Origin: Bdellovibrio bacteriovorus W
Lineage (GTDB): Bacteria; Bdellovibrionota; Bdellovibrionia; Bdellovibrionales; Bdellovibrionaceae
DNA length: 64,000 nucleotides
NCBI GenBank assembly: GCA_000525675.1
Contig: CP002190.1
Span: 496,001-560,000, forward strand
Reading direction: 5' to 3'
The notes below the pieces were generated by a model that had not been told where the DNA came from, searched no databases, and worked only from the letters and a program-made list of their open reading frames with translations. How positions within the stretch are numbered: position 1 is the first letter of the stretch; the number at the start of each line of letters is the position of its first letter. Positions 35,435 to 44,424 of this stretch are shown piece by piece. A program made the position numbers and the translations under genes.

Positions 35435-35914
35435 ATGAAATCTATTGCAAGCTGGACTAAAGCTGATGCTTCTTTTAGGATTTTAAATATGAATTCGAAA
35501 AAAACTTTAAAATGCGGTTTGCCTGAAGATAAAGACGAGCTTAAAAAAATCTTATCGGCTGAGCAATATCAGATCATGGTAGAGAATGGCACCGAGGCTC
35601 CTTTCCACAATGCTTATTGGGATCACTTTGAACCGGGAGTCTATGTGGATGCCATTTCAGGCGTTCCTCTTTTTTCCAGTGAGGATAAGTTCCACTCCAA
35701 GTCGGGATGGCCGAGCTTCCTTAAACCTATTCAGGCAGATGCCGTGACAGAGCATCAGGATCAAAGTCATGGTATGATTCGGGTCGAGGTTCGATCGGCA
35801 TCTTCAGATGCCCATCTGGGACACGTTTTTCCGGATGGGCCTGCGCCAACGGGCCTACGCTATTGCGTGAATTCGCTTTCATTGCGATTTGTGCCCAAGT
35901 CAGATTTGCCTTAG
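35435..35914 (+). CDS. msrB: Peptide-methionine (R)-S-oxide reductase MsrB
   Basis: Repairs R-methionine sulfoxide in proteins. About 159 aa, the family's size. [35 protein letters not shown] and SLSLRF are the core; the catalytic Cys is in LRYCVN. The two zinc-binding CxxC pairs of most MsrB proteins are missing: the first site reads [11 protein letters not shown], the second [11 protein letters not shown]. So this is a zinc-less MsrB. The start is uncertain (TTG 35423, GTG 35426 or ATG 35435). Convergent with the TonB-like gene, with a 4-bp overlap of the stop codons. Confidence 0.9.
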   Translation: MKSIASWTKADASFRILNMNSKKTLKCGLPEDKDELKKILSAEQYQIMVENGTEAPFHNAYWDHFEPGVYVDAISGVPLFSSEDKFHSKSGWPSFLKPIQADAVTEHQDQSHGMIRVEVRSASSDAHLGHVFPDGPAPTGLRYCVNSLSLRFVPKSDLP

Positions 35915-36810
35915 TAACGATTTACTAAAGCAGGTGGGTGATAATTCACCGTGAACGAAAACTTGATATGGATGAAGCCATCTTCTTGAATCATCTCTTG
36001 GGGAGGATTCGGGAAGATGCGTGCATCTTGGAACGCATTGATAGCCGAGGCATCAAAAGCTTTCACTCCGGATTCTTTCATGAGTAGAGCCTTTTTAAGT
36101 TCCCCTTTAGAGTCCAAAAGAAATTCTACATGGGTTGTCCAATTGCGATTGCTCAAAGCTGCAAGGGTAGGACGGTCAAAGTTATTGATTGCGTGCTGCA
36201 CGCGAGTTTCCCAGCGATAGCGAATGAGTTCTTCGATGCGCGCATAAAAAGTATAGTACAAATATCTGTCAGTATTTAAAGCCGTGAACGAGCCAATACG
36301 AATATCATTAGGTAAGTTTTCTCCAACAGTTGAAAAGCCTTCACCGAAGCGATTCATCTCTTGCAGGTCTTTACTTATATCTACATTTTTAAATCCATCA
36401 TCCCCAGGCTCGTTATTCTTTGCAGAATCTTTTCTGGCTTGAGGCGGAGCCGGGGGAGTCGGTGCAGCCGGAGCGGAGTTCGTGCGATTGGCCGTCGAAC
36501 CCGTGATGGCGGCTTTGACCTCTTGGCGAACACGTTGTTTTTCTTTGGAAAGAAAGCGCGCTAAGGTTTCGTCTTCAGGGGCTTTGAGCTTTTCAGGAGC
36601 TAATGCTTCTTTGACGATGGATTGTTTATTACGAGTGAGGGCTTCAAGAATTTGCCCTTCAGGATAGAGTGCAATCTCAATCGTCTCTTTTTTTTCTGGT
36701 AGAAGGCGTGGAGAGGCATAAAGAAAAATCAATATTCCAGCGTGCACCAAGAGGCTGGCGATAAGGGAACCCCAAAATAGTCGAGATTTAAAAACACGCA
36801 TCCGTCTCAT
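35911..36810 (-). CDS. TonB-like periplasm-spanning protein
   Basis: 299 aa. One N-terminal transmembrane anchor ([20 protein letters not shown]), a Pro/Ala/Lys-rich linker ([16 protein letters not shown]), and a C-terminal TonB-like domain ([51 protein letters not shown]). It would carry energy from an ExbB/ExbD motor to outer-membrane receptors; no exbBD genes are in the window. TonB-dependent receptors here include the FecA-like gene at 44425. The C-terminus also fits TolA/TonB-like proteins of unknown partners. Confidence 0.8.
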   Translation of the reverse strand: MRRMRVFKSRLFWGSLIASLLVHAGILIFLYASPRLLPEKKETIEIALYPEGQILEALTRNKQSIVKEALAPEKLKAPEDETLARFLSKEKQRVRQEVKAAITGSTANRTNSAPAAPTPPAPPQARKDSAKNNEPGDDGFKNVDISKDLQEMNRFGEGFSTVGENLPNDIRIGSFTALNTDRYLYYTFYARIEELIRYRWETRVQHAINNFDRPTLAALSNRNWTTHVEFLLDSKGELKKALLMKESGVKAFDASAINAFQDARIFPNPPQEMIQEDGFIHIKFSFTVNYHPPALVNRY

Positions 36811-36894
36811 TTTAGAACGATTCTGGACCTTAGTGCAAGACGGCTAAAGTTGAAACACATTCCGCCGATAAGAAAAAATGCAATAGGGGGCTAA

Positions 36895-37404
36895 ATGGGG
36901 AAGATTTTAGATATCACGTCGCGGCTAAAGACTCAAAATGAGCTGATGAAAGACAGTATGCCTGAACCGGCGCCGGTTTTGGACATGACTGAAGCTCGTC
37001 AAGAGATCTTAAAGAAAGATCGACGTGATGTTAAAAGAACCATTTTAACAGAGTTCGTAGGAGCATTCGTGATTCTTCCAGAAAAGGGTTTGATGAAAGT
37101 CGCTCTTTACGACATTTCTGAAAACGGGATGGCTTTTGACCTTGAGATGGCAGATGGTCGTTTCGTTCAAGGTGAAGATGTTGCGATGAGAGTCTATCTA
37201 AATCATTCAACGTACTTTCCATTCACAGTGAGCATAAGTAACAGTCGTGTTATTGATGATGAGGGACTTGTTCGTCATGGTGCGAACTTTGTAAAAGGTA
37301 CGATGAATGATGTTGCACTTCATCATTTTGTTAAATTTATCGAGAACGTCAGTGCAAGTTTAAAGACTGATTCTGGCGATCGCATGGTCTCTAATATTTC
37401 TTAA
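36895..37404 (+). CDS. PilZ-domain protein, cyclic di-GMP binding
   Basis: 169 aa. The two c-di-GMP-binding motifs are visible: DRRDVKRT (RxxxR type) and YDISENGMAF (D/N-x-S-x-x-G). Between and after them lie the barrel strands (EDVAMRVYLN, VSISNSRVIDD). The N-terminal 40 residues are unlike PilZ and probably flexible. A strong SD (AGGGGG) lies before the ATG at 36895. It stands alone and ends in a terminator. It is a plausible reader of signals from diguanylate cyclases such as DgcB; no direct link is visible. Confidence 0.87.
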   Translation: MGKILDITSRLKTQNELMKDSMPEPAPVLDMTEARQEILKKDRRDVKRTILTEFVGAFVILPEKGLMKVALYDISENGMAFDLEMADGRFVQGEDVAMRVYLNHSTYFPFTVSISNSRVIDDEGLVRHGANFVKGTMNDVALHHFVKFIENVSASLKTDSGDRMVSNIS

Positions 37405-37428
37405 TCTTTTATTGATTTAAATCTATGT

Positions 37429-37458
37429 AAGCCCCTCTTTTTTAAGAGGGGCTTTTTT
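37429..37458 (+). terminator. Rho-independent terminator after the PilZ gene
   Basis: AAGCCCCTCTT (37429-37439) pairs with AAGAGGGGCTT (37444-37454), 4-nt loop, then a T run. Confidence 0.92.
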
Positions 37459-37612
37459 ATTCTACAATTCAAAAATAAAAGAGAATTTTCTGTGATTTAG
37501 CTCAGGCGCGCAGTTCTTTTTCCGTGGACTTTGGTCCGGCAATTTGTTGCAATTTAAGAAGAAGCTCAATGCAACTGGAAGCGGCGAGCGGAAAATCTAC
37601 GGAGGGTTTCCC

Positions 37613-38929
37613 TTGAGTAAAGTAAAACGCAGAAAAATTGTAGTAGATACGAACGTAATCCTTTTTGATTCCCAGGCGATTCTTCGCTTCGGAGAGGCAG
37701 ACGTACACATTCCAATTTCTGTTATCGAAGAAGTCGATAAATTTAAGAGAGACCAAGGTGAGAACGGCCGCAATGCTCGTCAATTCAGTCGTTTTATTGA
37801 CGTTTTGAGAGCAAAAGGTTCTTTGGCGAGCGGTGTGCAAATTGATAATTCTGAAAGTGTTGTTTTCATCAATACGGACCTAATGCTTGCTGGCATGCCA
37901 TCAGAGTTGGATCATCAAAAAGCTGATAACAGAATCTTAAACACAGCATTGGCTCTGCAGAAGCAGCATCCAAAATACCAAGTTGAGCTTATTACAAAAG
38001 ATATCAATCTACGTATTAAAGCCGATGTCTATGGGATTTACGCTGCGGATTATGATTCCAATGATATTGATAGAGATGATCTTTATGAAGGCTATCATGA
38101 GATCATGGTAAGCCCAGAGCAAATCGATTCATTTTACCGTGAAAAAAGATTTGTTCCAGATACAAAGCTTTATGCGAATCAGTATATCATCATGAAAGAT
38201 TCTTCAGACCCGAATCACTCAGCGATTGGCCGATTCAGCCAAGCCGAGCAAGCCATTGTTCCTCTCGTAGGGGCGGCGGATTCTATCTGGGGAATTCATG
38301 CACGCAACGTTGAGCAAGCTTTTGCGATGGATTGTTTGTTGAACGATGAGATTCTCTTTGTATCTTTGGTCGGCAAAGCGGGTACTGGAAAGACTCTTCT
38401 AGCTATTGCGGCTGGTCTGCACAAGAGCTTAGATCAAGGTCAATTCCAAAGATTACTGGTGTCTCGTCCAATCTTCCCGATGGGGCGCGATATTGGTTAT
38501 TTGCCAGGTGACATTGAGCAGAAGTTAAACCCATGGATGCAGCCGATCTTTGATAACGTAGAGTTCTTGATGGGGGCAGACAAAAAAGCTGCTGGACGCG
38601 CTCAAGAGTTGATCAATCAGGGAATGTTAAACATTGAGCCTCTGACATACATTCGTGGAAGAAGTATTCCTAAGCAGTATTTAATTGTGGATGAAGCTCA
38701 AAACTTGACTCCGCATGAAATCAAGACCATCGTTACGCGTGCTGGAAGAGGCACTAAAGTTGTCCTTACTGGTGACGTTTACCAGATCGACAATCCATAC
38801 GTGGATTCTGCAAACAGTGGTTTGACTTACGCCGTTGAGAGATTCAAAGGCCAAGCCATTGCTGCTCACGTCACTTTAACAAAAGGTGAGCGTTCAGAGC
38901 TGGCAGAACTTGCAGCGAATATTCTTTAG
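37613..38929 (+). CDS. PIN-PhoH fusion ATPase (PhoH2/YlaK type)
   Basis: 438 aa. The N-terminal PIN nuclease domain has its acidic residues in RRKIVVDTNVILF, ISVIEEVDKF, HQKADNRILN and ITKDINLRIK. The C-terminal PhoH ATPase has Walker A GKAGTGKTLLA and Walker B LIVDEAQNLTPHE, plus VVLTGDVYQIDNPY. PIN-PhoH proteins are known to unwind and cleave RNA. The open frame reaches 37544, but TTG at 37613 has GGAGGG 6 nt upstream and starts the conserved part (LSKVKRRKIVV), so I choose it. It is the first gene of a run with MaoC, BLUF and DoxX genes. Confidence 0.9.
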   Translation: MSKVKRRKIVVDTNVILFDSQAILRFGEADVHIPISVIEEVDKFKRDQGENGRNARQFSRFIDVLRAKGSLASGVQIDNSESVVFINTDLMLAGMPSELDHQKADNRILNTALALQKQHPKYQVELITKDINLRIKADVYGIYAADYDSNDIDRDDLYEGYHEIMVSPEQIDSFYREKRFVPDTKLYANQYIIMKDSSDPNHSAIGRFSQAEQAIVPLVGAADSIWGIHARNVEQAFAMDCLLNDEILFVSLVGKAGTGKTLLAIAAGLHKSLDQGQFQRLLVSRPIFPMGRDIGYLPGDIEQKLNPWMQPIFDNVEFLMGADKKAAGRAQELINQGMLNIEPLTYIRGRSIPKQYLIVDEAQNLTPHEIKTIVTRAGRGTKVVLTGDVYQIDNPYVDSANSGLTYAVERFKGQAIAAHVTLTKGERSELAELAANIL

Positions 38930-38938
38930 GAGATAAAA

Positions 38939-39349
38939 ATGGTTACAGATATCGACGTTGGTTATACAGCATCGATCACGGTTCAAGTGACGGATAAAAT
39001 GGTTCAACAATTTGCGGATCTCTCCGGAGACCGCAATCCTATGCATTTAGATGATGAGTTCGCAGCGAAAAGTCGTTTTGGTCGTCGTATCGCACACGGA
39101 ATGATCGTAGGAGCTCTTATCTCAAGAGCTCTTGTTGATGGTATCGGTGGCGGTGGGATTTATTTAGGCCAAAATCTTAAGTTCGTGAATCCAGTTTTCA
39201 TTGATGATGTCATTACAATTACAATCAAGATCACGGGTCTTCGTAAAGAAAAAGGTATTGCCACAGTTGAAACCAATGCCTTTAAAGAAAATGGTGATCA
39301 AGTTGTAAAGGGTGATGCTGTCATCATGATGAGCAATCCAGGGGCATAG
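38939..39349 (+). CDS. MaoC-like (R)-specific enoyl-CoA hydratase
   Basis: 136-aa hot-dog-fold dehydratase. The catalytic segment is DLSGDRNPMHLDDEFAAKSR then FGRRIAHGMIVGAL, giving the Asp and His of R-hydratases such as PhaJ. The remaining strands (GGIYLGQNLKFVNPVFIDD) complete the fold. It may serve fatty-acid oxidation or PHA precursor supply. AGGAG precedes the ATG. The BLUF-like gene starts at the base after its stop codon, so the two are translationally coupled. Confidence 0.9.
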   Translation: MVTDIDVGYTASITVQVTDKMVQQFADLSGDRNPMHLDDEFAAKSRFGRRIAHGMIVGALISRALVDGIGGGGIYLGQNLKFVNPVFIDDVITITIKITGLRKEKGIATVETNAFKENGDQVVKGDAVIMMSNPGA

Positions 39350-39778
39350 TTGGAAACGCTCTTTCATCTTCTTTATAGAAGCGAAGTTCCATCCGATCTG
39401 TCGTATTCAGATCTTCAGGAAATCGTTGAAAGAGCCAAAGACAACAATCCCAAGCAAGGAATTACTTCCCTACTTATTCAAAAAGACGATTTCTTTCTTC
39501 ACCTCCTTGAGGGTGAAGAAAGAAGAGTTAAGTTTCTCTTGAGTGATATCTTACTCGATCCACAAACGCAGGCTTTGAAGGTTCTTTACGAAGGCCCTAC
39601 GCTTGAACGTTATTTTAAGAATGAACCGATGCTATTTATCGACGGAGATCTCTCAGTAAATTCGAGTGATTCTCTGGATCAGCTATTTGCAATTTGTATG
39701 GGTCCAGATAAAATAAAAGGCCAAGCTTTGTCCTCTCTTTTAGAAAAAATCAGAGATACAATTTTAAAAAAAATCTAA
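39350..39778 (+). CDS. BLUF-domain-like protein with the key Gln replaced by His
   Basis: 142 aa. BLUF domains are flavin blue-light sensors. The domain spans residues about 3-97: LLYRSEVPSDLSYSDLQEIV, NNPKQGITSLLIQ, FFLHLLEGEERRV. Measured from Tyr9, Asn33 sits where AppA Asn45 does, and His51 sits where AppA Gln63 does (both 42 residues after the Tyr). The Trp of the WSM motif is Glu92, with Met94 kept (NEPMLF). The photocycle normally needs the Gln, so light sensing may be lost or changed. The start is TTG at 39350 with AGGGG 5 nt upstream, directly after the MaoC stop. Confidence 0.8.
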   Translation: METLFHLLYRSEVPSDLSYSDLQEIVERAKDNNPKQGITSLLIQKDDFFLHLLEGEERRVKFLLSDILLDPQTQALKVLYEGPTLERYFKNEPMLFIDGDLSVNSSDSLDQLFAICMGPDKIKGQALSSLLEKIRDTILKKI

Positions 39779-39793
39779 CGAAAGAAACACATC

Positions 39794-40213
39794 ATGGTTA
39801 AAAAACTTTTTTCAACAGTGAATGCTAACGACTCAATCAATGACTTTGCACTTTTGTTCCTAAGACTTTGTGCAGGTTTAACTATGGCTTTTGCTCATGG
39901 TCTTGGCAAAATGCCTCCTCCTGAAATGCTTGTTCAAGGCGTAGGGGCTATGGGATTCCCGATGCCAGAGCTGTTTGCTTGGCTTGCGGGTTTGTCTGAG
40001 TTTCTTGGTGGCGTATTCTTGGCGATTGGTTTCTTAACTCGTCCAGCAGCTTTCTTCATGGCGATCACAATGGGTGTAGCTGCATTCGTAGTTCATGCGG
40101 CAGATCCATTCGTTAAAAAGGAAATGGCACTCTTATATCTGTTCATTTCTGTGTTCTTCATGATTCGCGGAGCAGGTAAATTCTCTTTGGATCGTTTCAT
40201 CTACAAAAAATAG
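39794..40213 (+). CDS. DoxX-family membrane protein
   Basis: 139 aa with four hydrophobic segments (FLRLCAGLTMAFAHGLGK, LAGLSEFLGGVFLAIGFL, AAFFMAITMGVAAFVV, MALLYLFISVFFMI). The pattern LRL-GL-HG-GK, GLSEFLGG-LA-GFLTR and KEMALLYL is typical of DoxX/DoxD proteins. Function in this family is loosely defined; some members work with thiol or quinone redox systems. It follows the BLUF-like gene after 15 bp and ends before a strong terminator. Confidence 0.88.
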   Translation: MVKKLFSTVNANDSINDFALLFLRLCAGLTMAFAHGLGKMPPPEMLVQGVGAMGFPMPELFAWLAGLSEFLGGVFLAIGFLTRPAAFFMAITMGVAAFVVHAADPFVKKEMALLYLFISVFFMIRGAGKFSLDRFIYKK

Positions 40214-40235
40214 TTTTTTCTAAAAGCTAAAGACG

Positions 40236-40266
40236 AAAAAGGAAGGCTTGATGCCTTCCTTTTTTT
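40236..40266. terminator. Bidirectional terminator between DoxX and lytic transglycosylase genes
   Basis: AAAAAGGAAGGC (40236-40247) pairs with GCCTTCCTTTTT (40253-40264), with T runs in both directions. Confidence 0.9.
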
Positions 40267-40308
40267 ATTTCTAAATCATAGATGGATCCTACTAGTACTC
40301 TTGAGAAA

Positions 40309-41688
40309 TCAATTCTTTGTGATATCTGCGATGGATTCTTCAATCGGAGCCCGAGTCTCTTTGGTTAAAAGTGAAGCTAAGAGGGCGCGAGCAGGTGTGT
40401 CCACCATAACTGTAAAACCCTTGGGTATTTGTGAATTGTGCTTAAACGCATTTCTTAAGTCAGGATTGAAAAACAAAAAGTCCTCTTGGCTCAGTCCGCT
40501 CTGTTCATAGAGCTTCTTAGCTCCCGTGGCTTTAGCTAAGCGGACCGCATGAAGATCTAACGTCTCTTCATAGTTTAAGTTTTCAAAAAGTTGGTCGTGG
40601 TATTTTTCTACATAGAGAGCTGCCAAGAACTCGCTATAGAAATTCGTCGAAGCAAAGTCGAAGGTCTTTGCTGGATGATTCAAAATTTTTCCTAGATCTG
40701 TAGAGTTCGTTTTCTTAATAGCACGACGAACTCCTGGCGGACCGTGGTTCCACGCTGTGATGGCAAGAGGCCACGACTTTCTTAAGATCAGATGGTTTTC
40801 CTTTAAAAGTTTAGCCGCTGCTTGCGTGGCTTTGAACGGAGACTTTCTTTCATCAATATACTTATTCACCGTCATGAAACTCTTGCCGGTATAATCCATG
40901 AATTGCCAAATACCAGAGGCGCCGACTCTGCTGACGGCGTGCTTGTTAAAGCTGCTTTCAACAAAGGGAAGGCGCGTGAGTTCTTTGGGAAGGCGGTGTT
41001 GTTCAAAGATCTCTTCCATTCCACTTAAGTAAAGCGGACTGACTTCAAGAGCTGCTGAGAAGTAGTTCTTCTGTCCTGTTTGGGTGCGCACCGCTTTAAG
41101 GGCTTTGCGTGCATTCACTTTCAAGTTTCCTTTTAAAGGAGCGAGAGCCTGTACCACGAGGTTTTCGGCTTCGTTATTAGTATCGGCCTTGCCGGTGTTT
41201 GAGATCTTTTTAAGGGCTTTGCGAATAGCCTGAACTTCTTGTTTTACAAGGGCATCTGCTTTTTGATTTCGCATCCAGCGTGCTTTCGGCATGTCAGCGT
41301 TGATGATCTCACTGACATCGACAACCTTGTAAACGATCCAAGGGTAAAGTGTATGATGGATGACTCTTTGGTTGGAATCGTATTTAGCATAAATATCAAA
41401 CCAGAATCCTACGCGGTCTTTGAGTAGATCAGAGATTTGAAACTCTTCGCCGATACGTTCTTGAGCATCAGCAAGAGCATTGATCTTAGCATCATCATAG
41501 GAGGGTATTTGTTTCTTAAGGATTAACGGAGCTTCGATTTCAACGAAGTTCTGATTGCTCACTCCAGATCTATCAACATAGACCGTGCCCACTGCGATCG
41601 GCAGAGTGAGGCAGGCCAACGATAAAAGGAGGGGTCTTTTAAAGTTATAAGTATTCTTCGCTTTTTGGAGAAGGCTTACTTTAATCAT
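40309..41688 (-). CDS. Membrane-bound lytic murein transglycosylase (SLT/MltD type)
   Basis: About 459 aa. N-terminal hydrophobic anchor LLLSLACLTLPIAVGTVYV. The SLT domain has the catalytic Glu in LTRLPFVESSFNKHAVSRVG, then ASGIWQFMDYTGKSF, and AITAWNHGPPGVRRAI (the AYN-like motif as AWN). It cleaves peptidoglycan glycan strands with anhydro-muramic acid formation. The C-terminal part (LYEQSGLSQEDFLFFNPDLR, KGFTVMVDTPARAL) resembles a degenerate LysM region. In a Bdellovibrio, self-wall growth or prey-wall action is possible. The ATG at 41688 is preferred over GTG 41694. Confidence 0.87.
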   Translation of the reverse strand: MIKVSLLQKAKNTYNFKRPLLLSLACLTLPIAVGTVYVDRSGVSNQNFVEIEAPLILKKQIPSYDDAKINALADAQERIGEEFQISDLLKDRVGFWFDIYAKYDSNQRVIHHTLYPWIVYKVVDVSEIINADMPKARWMRNQKADALVKQEVQAIRKALKKISNTGKADTNNEAENLVVQALAPLKGNLKVNARKALKAVRTQTGQKNYFSAALEVSPLYLSGMEEIFEQHRLPKELTRLPFVESSFNKHAVSRVGASGIWQFMDYTGKSFMTVNKYIDERKSPFKATQAAAKLLKENHLILRKSWPLAITAWNHGPPGVRRAIKKTNSTDLGKILNHPAKTFDFASTNFYSEFLAALYVEKYHDQLFENLNYEETLDLHAVRLAKATGAKKLYEQSGLSQEDFLFFNPDLRNAFKHNSQIPKGFTVMVDTPARALLASLLTKETRAPIEESIADITKN

Positions 41689-41845
41689 ACTCACTCTTAG
41701 AGCAAGACTGATGCTTGTTATAAAATGCTTAAATTCCTTATGGCTTGGGAAACGTCTAAGAAAGAGACAGTTTAGGGCAAAAATGGTTCTTCGCGAGGCC
41801 TAAATTTGGCCAAGCCTTGATGGGCGGGGGCTGTGAGAGGAATAA

Positions 41846-41873
41846 AAAAAGGCACCCTTTTAGGTGCCTTTTT
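41846..41873. terminator. Terminator of the imelysin-like gene
   Basis: AAAAAGGCACC (41846-41856) pairs with GGTGCCTTTTT (41863-41873). It follows the minus-strand imelysin-like gene; the A and T runs make it usable in both directions. Confidence 0.9.
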
Positions 41874-41893
41874 CTCAGTTTAAAGAGAGCTGC

Positions 41894-43195
41894 TTAGTCG
41901 TTATCCCCTTGGTGAGTCGGAGGAGCTCTCAATGCAAGTGCCGCAAGGACTTCTGTTTTTAGTAAGAAGGCCACTTCGCGAACATCGGCGTGAACCGCAC
42001 AGATTTCAACTTTACGATCTGTCATTGTCGTTTGCTTACAAAGCTCTGGGTCCATAGCAAGAACTTGTTCTTCTAGAGTTCCGCGGTCTTGAGCAGCAAC
42101 AACAGAAGCAAGAGCTTGGTCGATAGCGCGAATTAATTTTTGTGCAACATCGGCTCTTCCAGATTTAGCTAATAAGTCTTTAAGGCCATAGGCTTCTTGT
42201 TGAGCGTAGCTACCAGTGAAAACAGCTTTGAAAGTTTTCAATTGAGCTTCAGCAGAAAGCAAAGACGCTCCAGAGTACCTGTGTTCAACGTCACTTGGGC
42301 ATTTATCGTTATAGCAATCTTTGTGGCGAGCTGTTGGCTTACCTAACTTCGCGTCTTTAAGAATTTCAATATCTGCAAGAGCATCCGTTAAAGCATTGAT
42401 AGCTTCTTTAGTGTTTGGGTAGCGAGTGTTGTTAACAAGAGTGTGAGTGAAGTTGCCTTGTTCTACAGCCCACTTGGTTTTTAAGCCCTGAGCTTTAGAA
42501 TCGATATCGTTCATCAGTTCTTGTGCCCATACACAGCGATCAAGCTTCTTTTGAGCAAGTGTTCTTGCGTTCCAATCAGCCATTGTTGGGTTTGCACGCA
42601 TATTACAAGTTGATACATAAGAGTTTTCAAAAAGAAGATACTCAATCGCACCGAGGCCACGCACATTAAATAACAAACGCTCTGAAGAAGTTGGTGCTTG
42701 TACGTTTTCAAAGACGTTCTTATCAATGTTGCAAGTGTTAAGGTATGGCCAAGAGTAGATATAGTCGTTTAGGAAACGGCCATCATCCATCAAAGGTCCC
42801 AATGGAATAGAGCGGACTGAATGGAAAGCCATCATTGTTCTTTCCCAGTCCATTTTAACTTGGTTCTCTTGGCGTTGCGCTGAGCTTCCAGCAGCGAGAG
42901 CCTCACAGTATTGACGTACAGATTGTTTTAGTACCGGAACTTGAGCGGCAAAATCGTCAGCAGAGCGAGAGATCACGTTCAAGCCGATATTGATCAACAT
43001 CTTTTGTTCGCTGAAAGGACCTTCATTGGGTTTTTGAAATTCACCAGGAAGTTGGCCCGCTGGAAGGTTATTACCAGAGTTAGTATTTTTTGTAGATGTC
43101 GCTTTATTATCTTGGAAGAAATCAGCACAAGATGCTGTCAGAAGAATTGTCGCCAATCCAAGAGTGGTTCTAGCTAATAAGCTCTTTACTTGCAT
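41894..43195 (-). CDS. Imelysin-family (iron-regulated) lipoprotein
   Basis: 433 aa. Lipoprotein signal TTLGLATILLTASCADFF (Cys after TAS). The four-helix imelysin domain is seen from YCEALAAGSSAQRQENQVK and RTMMAFHSVRSIPLGPLMDD onward. The family GxHxxE signature is present as GLGAIEYLLF, i.e. the His is replaced by Gly; the Glu remains. Imelysin proteins (ICMP, IrpA, EfeM-like) are periplasmic or outer-membrane proteins of iron uptake. The gene lies near the FecA-like receptor and ferric-binding protein, supporting that role. A motif shared with the latter's upstream region lies 73 bp before the start. Confidence 0.82.
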   Translation of the reverse strand: MQVKSLLARTTLGLATILLTASCADFFQDNKATSTKNTNSGNNLPAGQLPGEFQKPNEGPFSEQKMLINIGLNVISRSADDFAAQVPVLKQSVRQYCEALAAGSSAQRQENQVKMDWERTMMAFHSVRSIPLGPLMDDGRFLNDYIYSWPYLNTCNIDKNVFENVQAPTSSERLLFNVRGLGAIEYLLFENSYVSTCNMRANPTMADWNARTLAQKKLDRCVWAQELMNDIDSKAQGLKTKWAVEQGNFTHTLVNNTRYPNTKEAINALTDALADIEILKDAKLGKPTARHKDCYNDKCPSDVEHRYSGASLLSAEAQLKTFKAVFTGSYAQQEAYGLKDLLAKSGRADVAQKLIRAIDQALASVVAAQDRGTLEEQVLAMDPELCKQTTMTDRKVEICAVHADVREVAFLLKTEVLAALALRAPPTHQGDND

Positions 43196-43267
43196 AGGTC
43201 CTCACTTTCAGTCTGACTATCTGCCCCAAGAATCCCATAATGACAAGTTTTCATGGTGACCTCTGAA

Positions 43268-43277
43268 TAATTGAAAA
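43268..43277 (+). promoter_or_regulatory. TAATTGAAAA motif upstream of the imelysin-like gene
   Basis: A TAATTGAAAA copy, about 73 bp upstream of the minus-strand imelysin-like start. The same motif occurs twice upstream of the ferric-binding protein gene in the same orientation. It may be an operator for an iron-responsive regulator, but it is short and AT-rich. Confidence 0.3.
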
Positions 43278-43336
43278 CTGAATGAGGATTCTGGGCTTTC
43301 GAGTGTGAAAAAGCTTCCCGTGTGTTAAAAAGGGCT

Positions 43337-44338
43337 ATGTCAGAAAGCTTTGAATCTTGGACAAGATTGCAAAAATTACTATTTCAATTCGATGAGCCCA
43401 CATCGCGGCTCTATCACGTCAACATCTTGTCGAGTTTCATTTTAATCGTCTTAGTTCTGTGGATTCTTGCAAGACGGCAAAACATCTCTGTGGGAACCCT
43501 TCTGAAACGCTGGGTTTTTCGCAAAAAATACTGGTGGAATGCCTCTACTAAGCAAGACTATCTCATTTATTTTTTGAATGCTCTTTTTAAGAGTTTCCTG
43601 TTTGTACCTGTTTTTGAAGGTTCCTTTCATGTTTCGCAATGGGTGATTCGCTTTTTGGTGAAGTTTAGCGGTGGAGATGTCTTAGATCTGAAGGCCACTT
43701 CGGGGGCGATTTTAGTTTTCACTCTCGGTACTTTTGTTTGGGATGATTTCCTGCGCTTTATAAACCACTGGTTAATGCACAAGATTCCCTTCCTTTGGCA
43801 CTTCCACAAACTCCATCACAGTGCGAGGGTCTTAACTCCTGTGACTTTGTATCGGGCGCATCCAGTGGAGTCCATAATCGCTATACTTCGTAACAGTCTT
43901 AGTTTAGGGGCTTCGATTGGTGTGTTTATTTATATCTTCGGTTCTAGTTTTTCGATATGGACTCTTTTAGGAATCAACGGCTTTGGTTTCTTGTTCAATC
44001 TCGTAGGGGCGAATCTTCGACATAGCCATATCCCCTTGGGATTTGGTTGGGGAGAGTATTTACTTATCAGCCCTATTCAACACCAATTGCATCATTCTCG
44101 TGAAGAGCGACACTATGATAAAAACTTTGGAGTGAGTCTGGCTATTTGGGATGGGCTCTTTGGCACATTGGTGCGCTCAAAAGATATCGGAAGAATCAGG
44201 GTGGGTTTGAACGAACGCTTTCGAACCAATCTTTGGCATCACTACATCAATCCCTTTACGGATATTTGGGGCTCTGTGAGATCCAGATTTACTCGTAGTG
44301 AAGAACCAACGAAGATAAGCAGCAGTACAGAAAGATAG
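43337..44338 (+). CDS. Sterol desaturase/fatty acid hydroxylase family membrane protein
   Basis: About 333 aa di-iron membrane enzyme. The His clusters are visible: FINHWLMHKIPFLWHFHKLH (H-x3-H and HxxHH), and later ANLRHSHIPLGFGWGEYLL plus SPIQHQLHHSREERHYDKNF. Several transmembrane segments lie before (ILSSFILIVLVLWILARR) and between. Members hydroxylate or desaturate lipids. The frame opens at a GTG (43322); the ATG at 43337, with AGGG just upstream, is an alternative and I prefer it. It uses iron but is not otherwise linked to the neighbouring uptake genes. Confidence 0.88.
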   Translation: MSESFESWTRLQKLLFQFDEPTSRLYHVNILSSFILIVLVLWILARRQNISVGTLLKRWVFRKKYWWNASTKQDYLIYFLNALFKSFLFVPVFEGSFHVSQWVIRFLVKFSGGDVLDLKATSGAILVFTLGTFVWDDFLRFINHWLMHKIPFLWHFHKLHHSARVLTPVTLYRAHPVESIIAILRNSLSLGASIGVFIYIFGSSFSIWTLLGINGFGFLFNLVGANLRHSHIPLGFGWGEYLLISPIQHQLHHSREERHYDKNFGVSLAIWDGLFGTLVRSKDIGRIRVGLNERFRTNLWHHYINPFTDIWGSVRSRFTRSEEPTKISSSTER

Positions 44339-44387
44339 ATGACTGCACGATAGACTGAAGAGCGTGATAGAAACGAATTAAAAAATA

Positions 44388-44422
44388 AAAAAAGGCGCCT
44401 TGTTTAGCAAGACGCCTTTTTT
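44388..44422. terminator. Bidirectional terminator between the fatty acid hydroxylase and the TonB receptor
   Basis: GGCGCCTTG (44394-44402) pairs with CAAGACGCC (44408-44416) with one mismatch, flanked by A and T runs. It serves the two convergent genes. Confidence 0.87.
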
Positions 44423-44424
44423 CT

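Noticed and set aside
37502-37840. 112-codon minus-strand frame over the PhoH start
   Set aside because: Antisense to the conserved PIN domain of the PhoH gene; a shadow frame.
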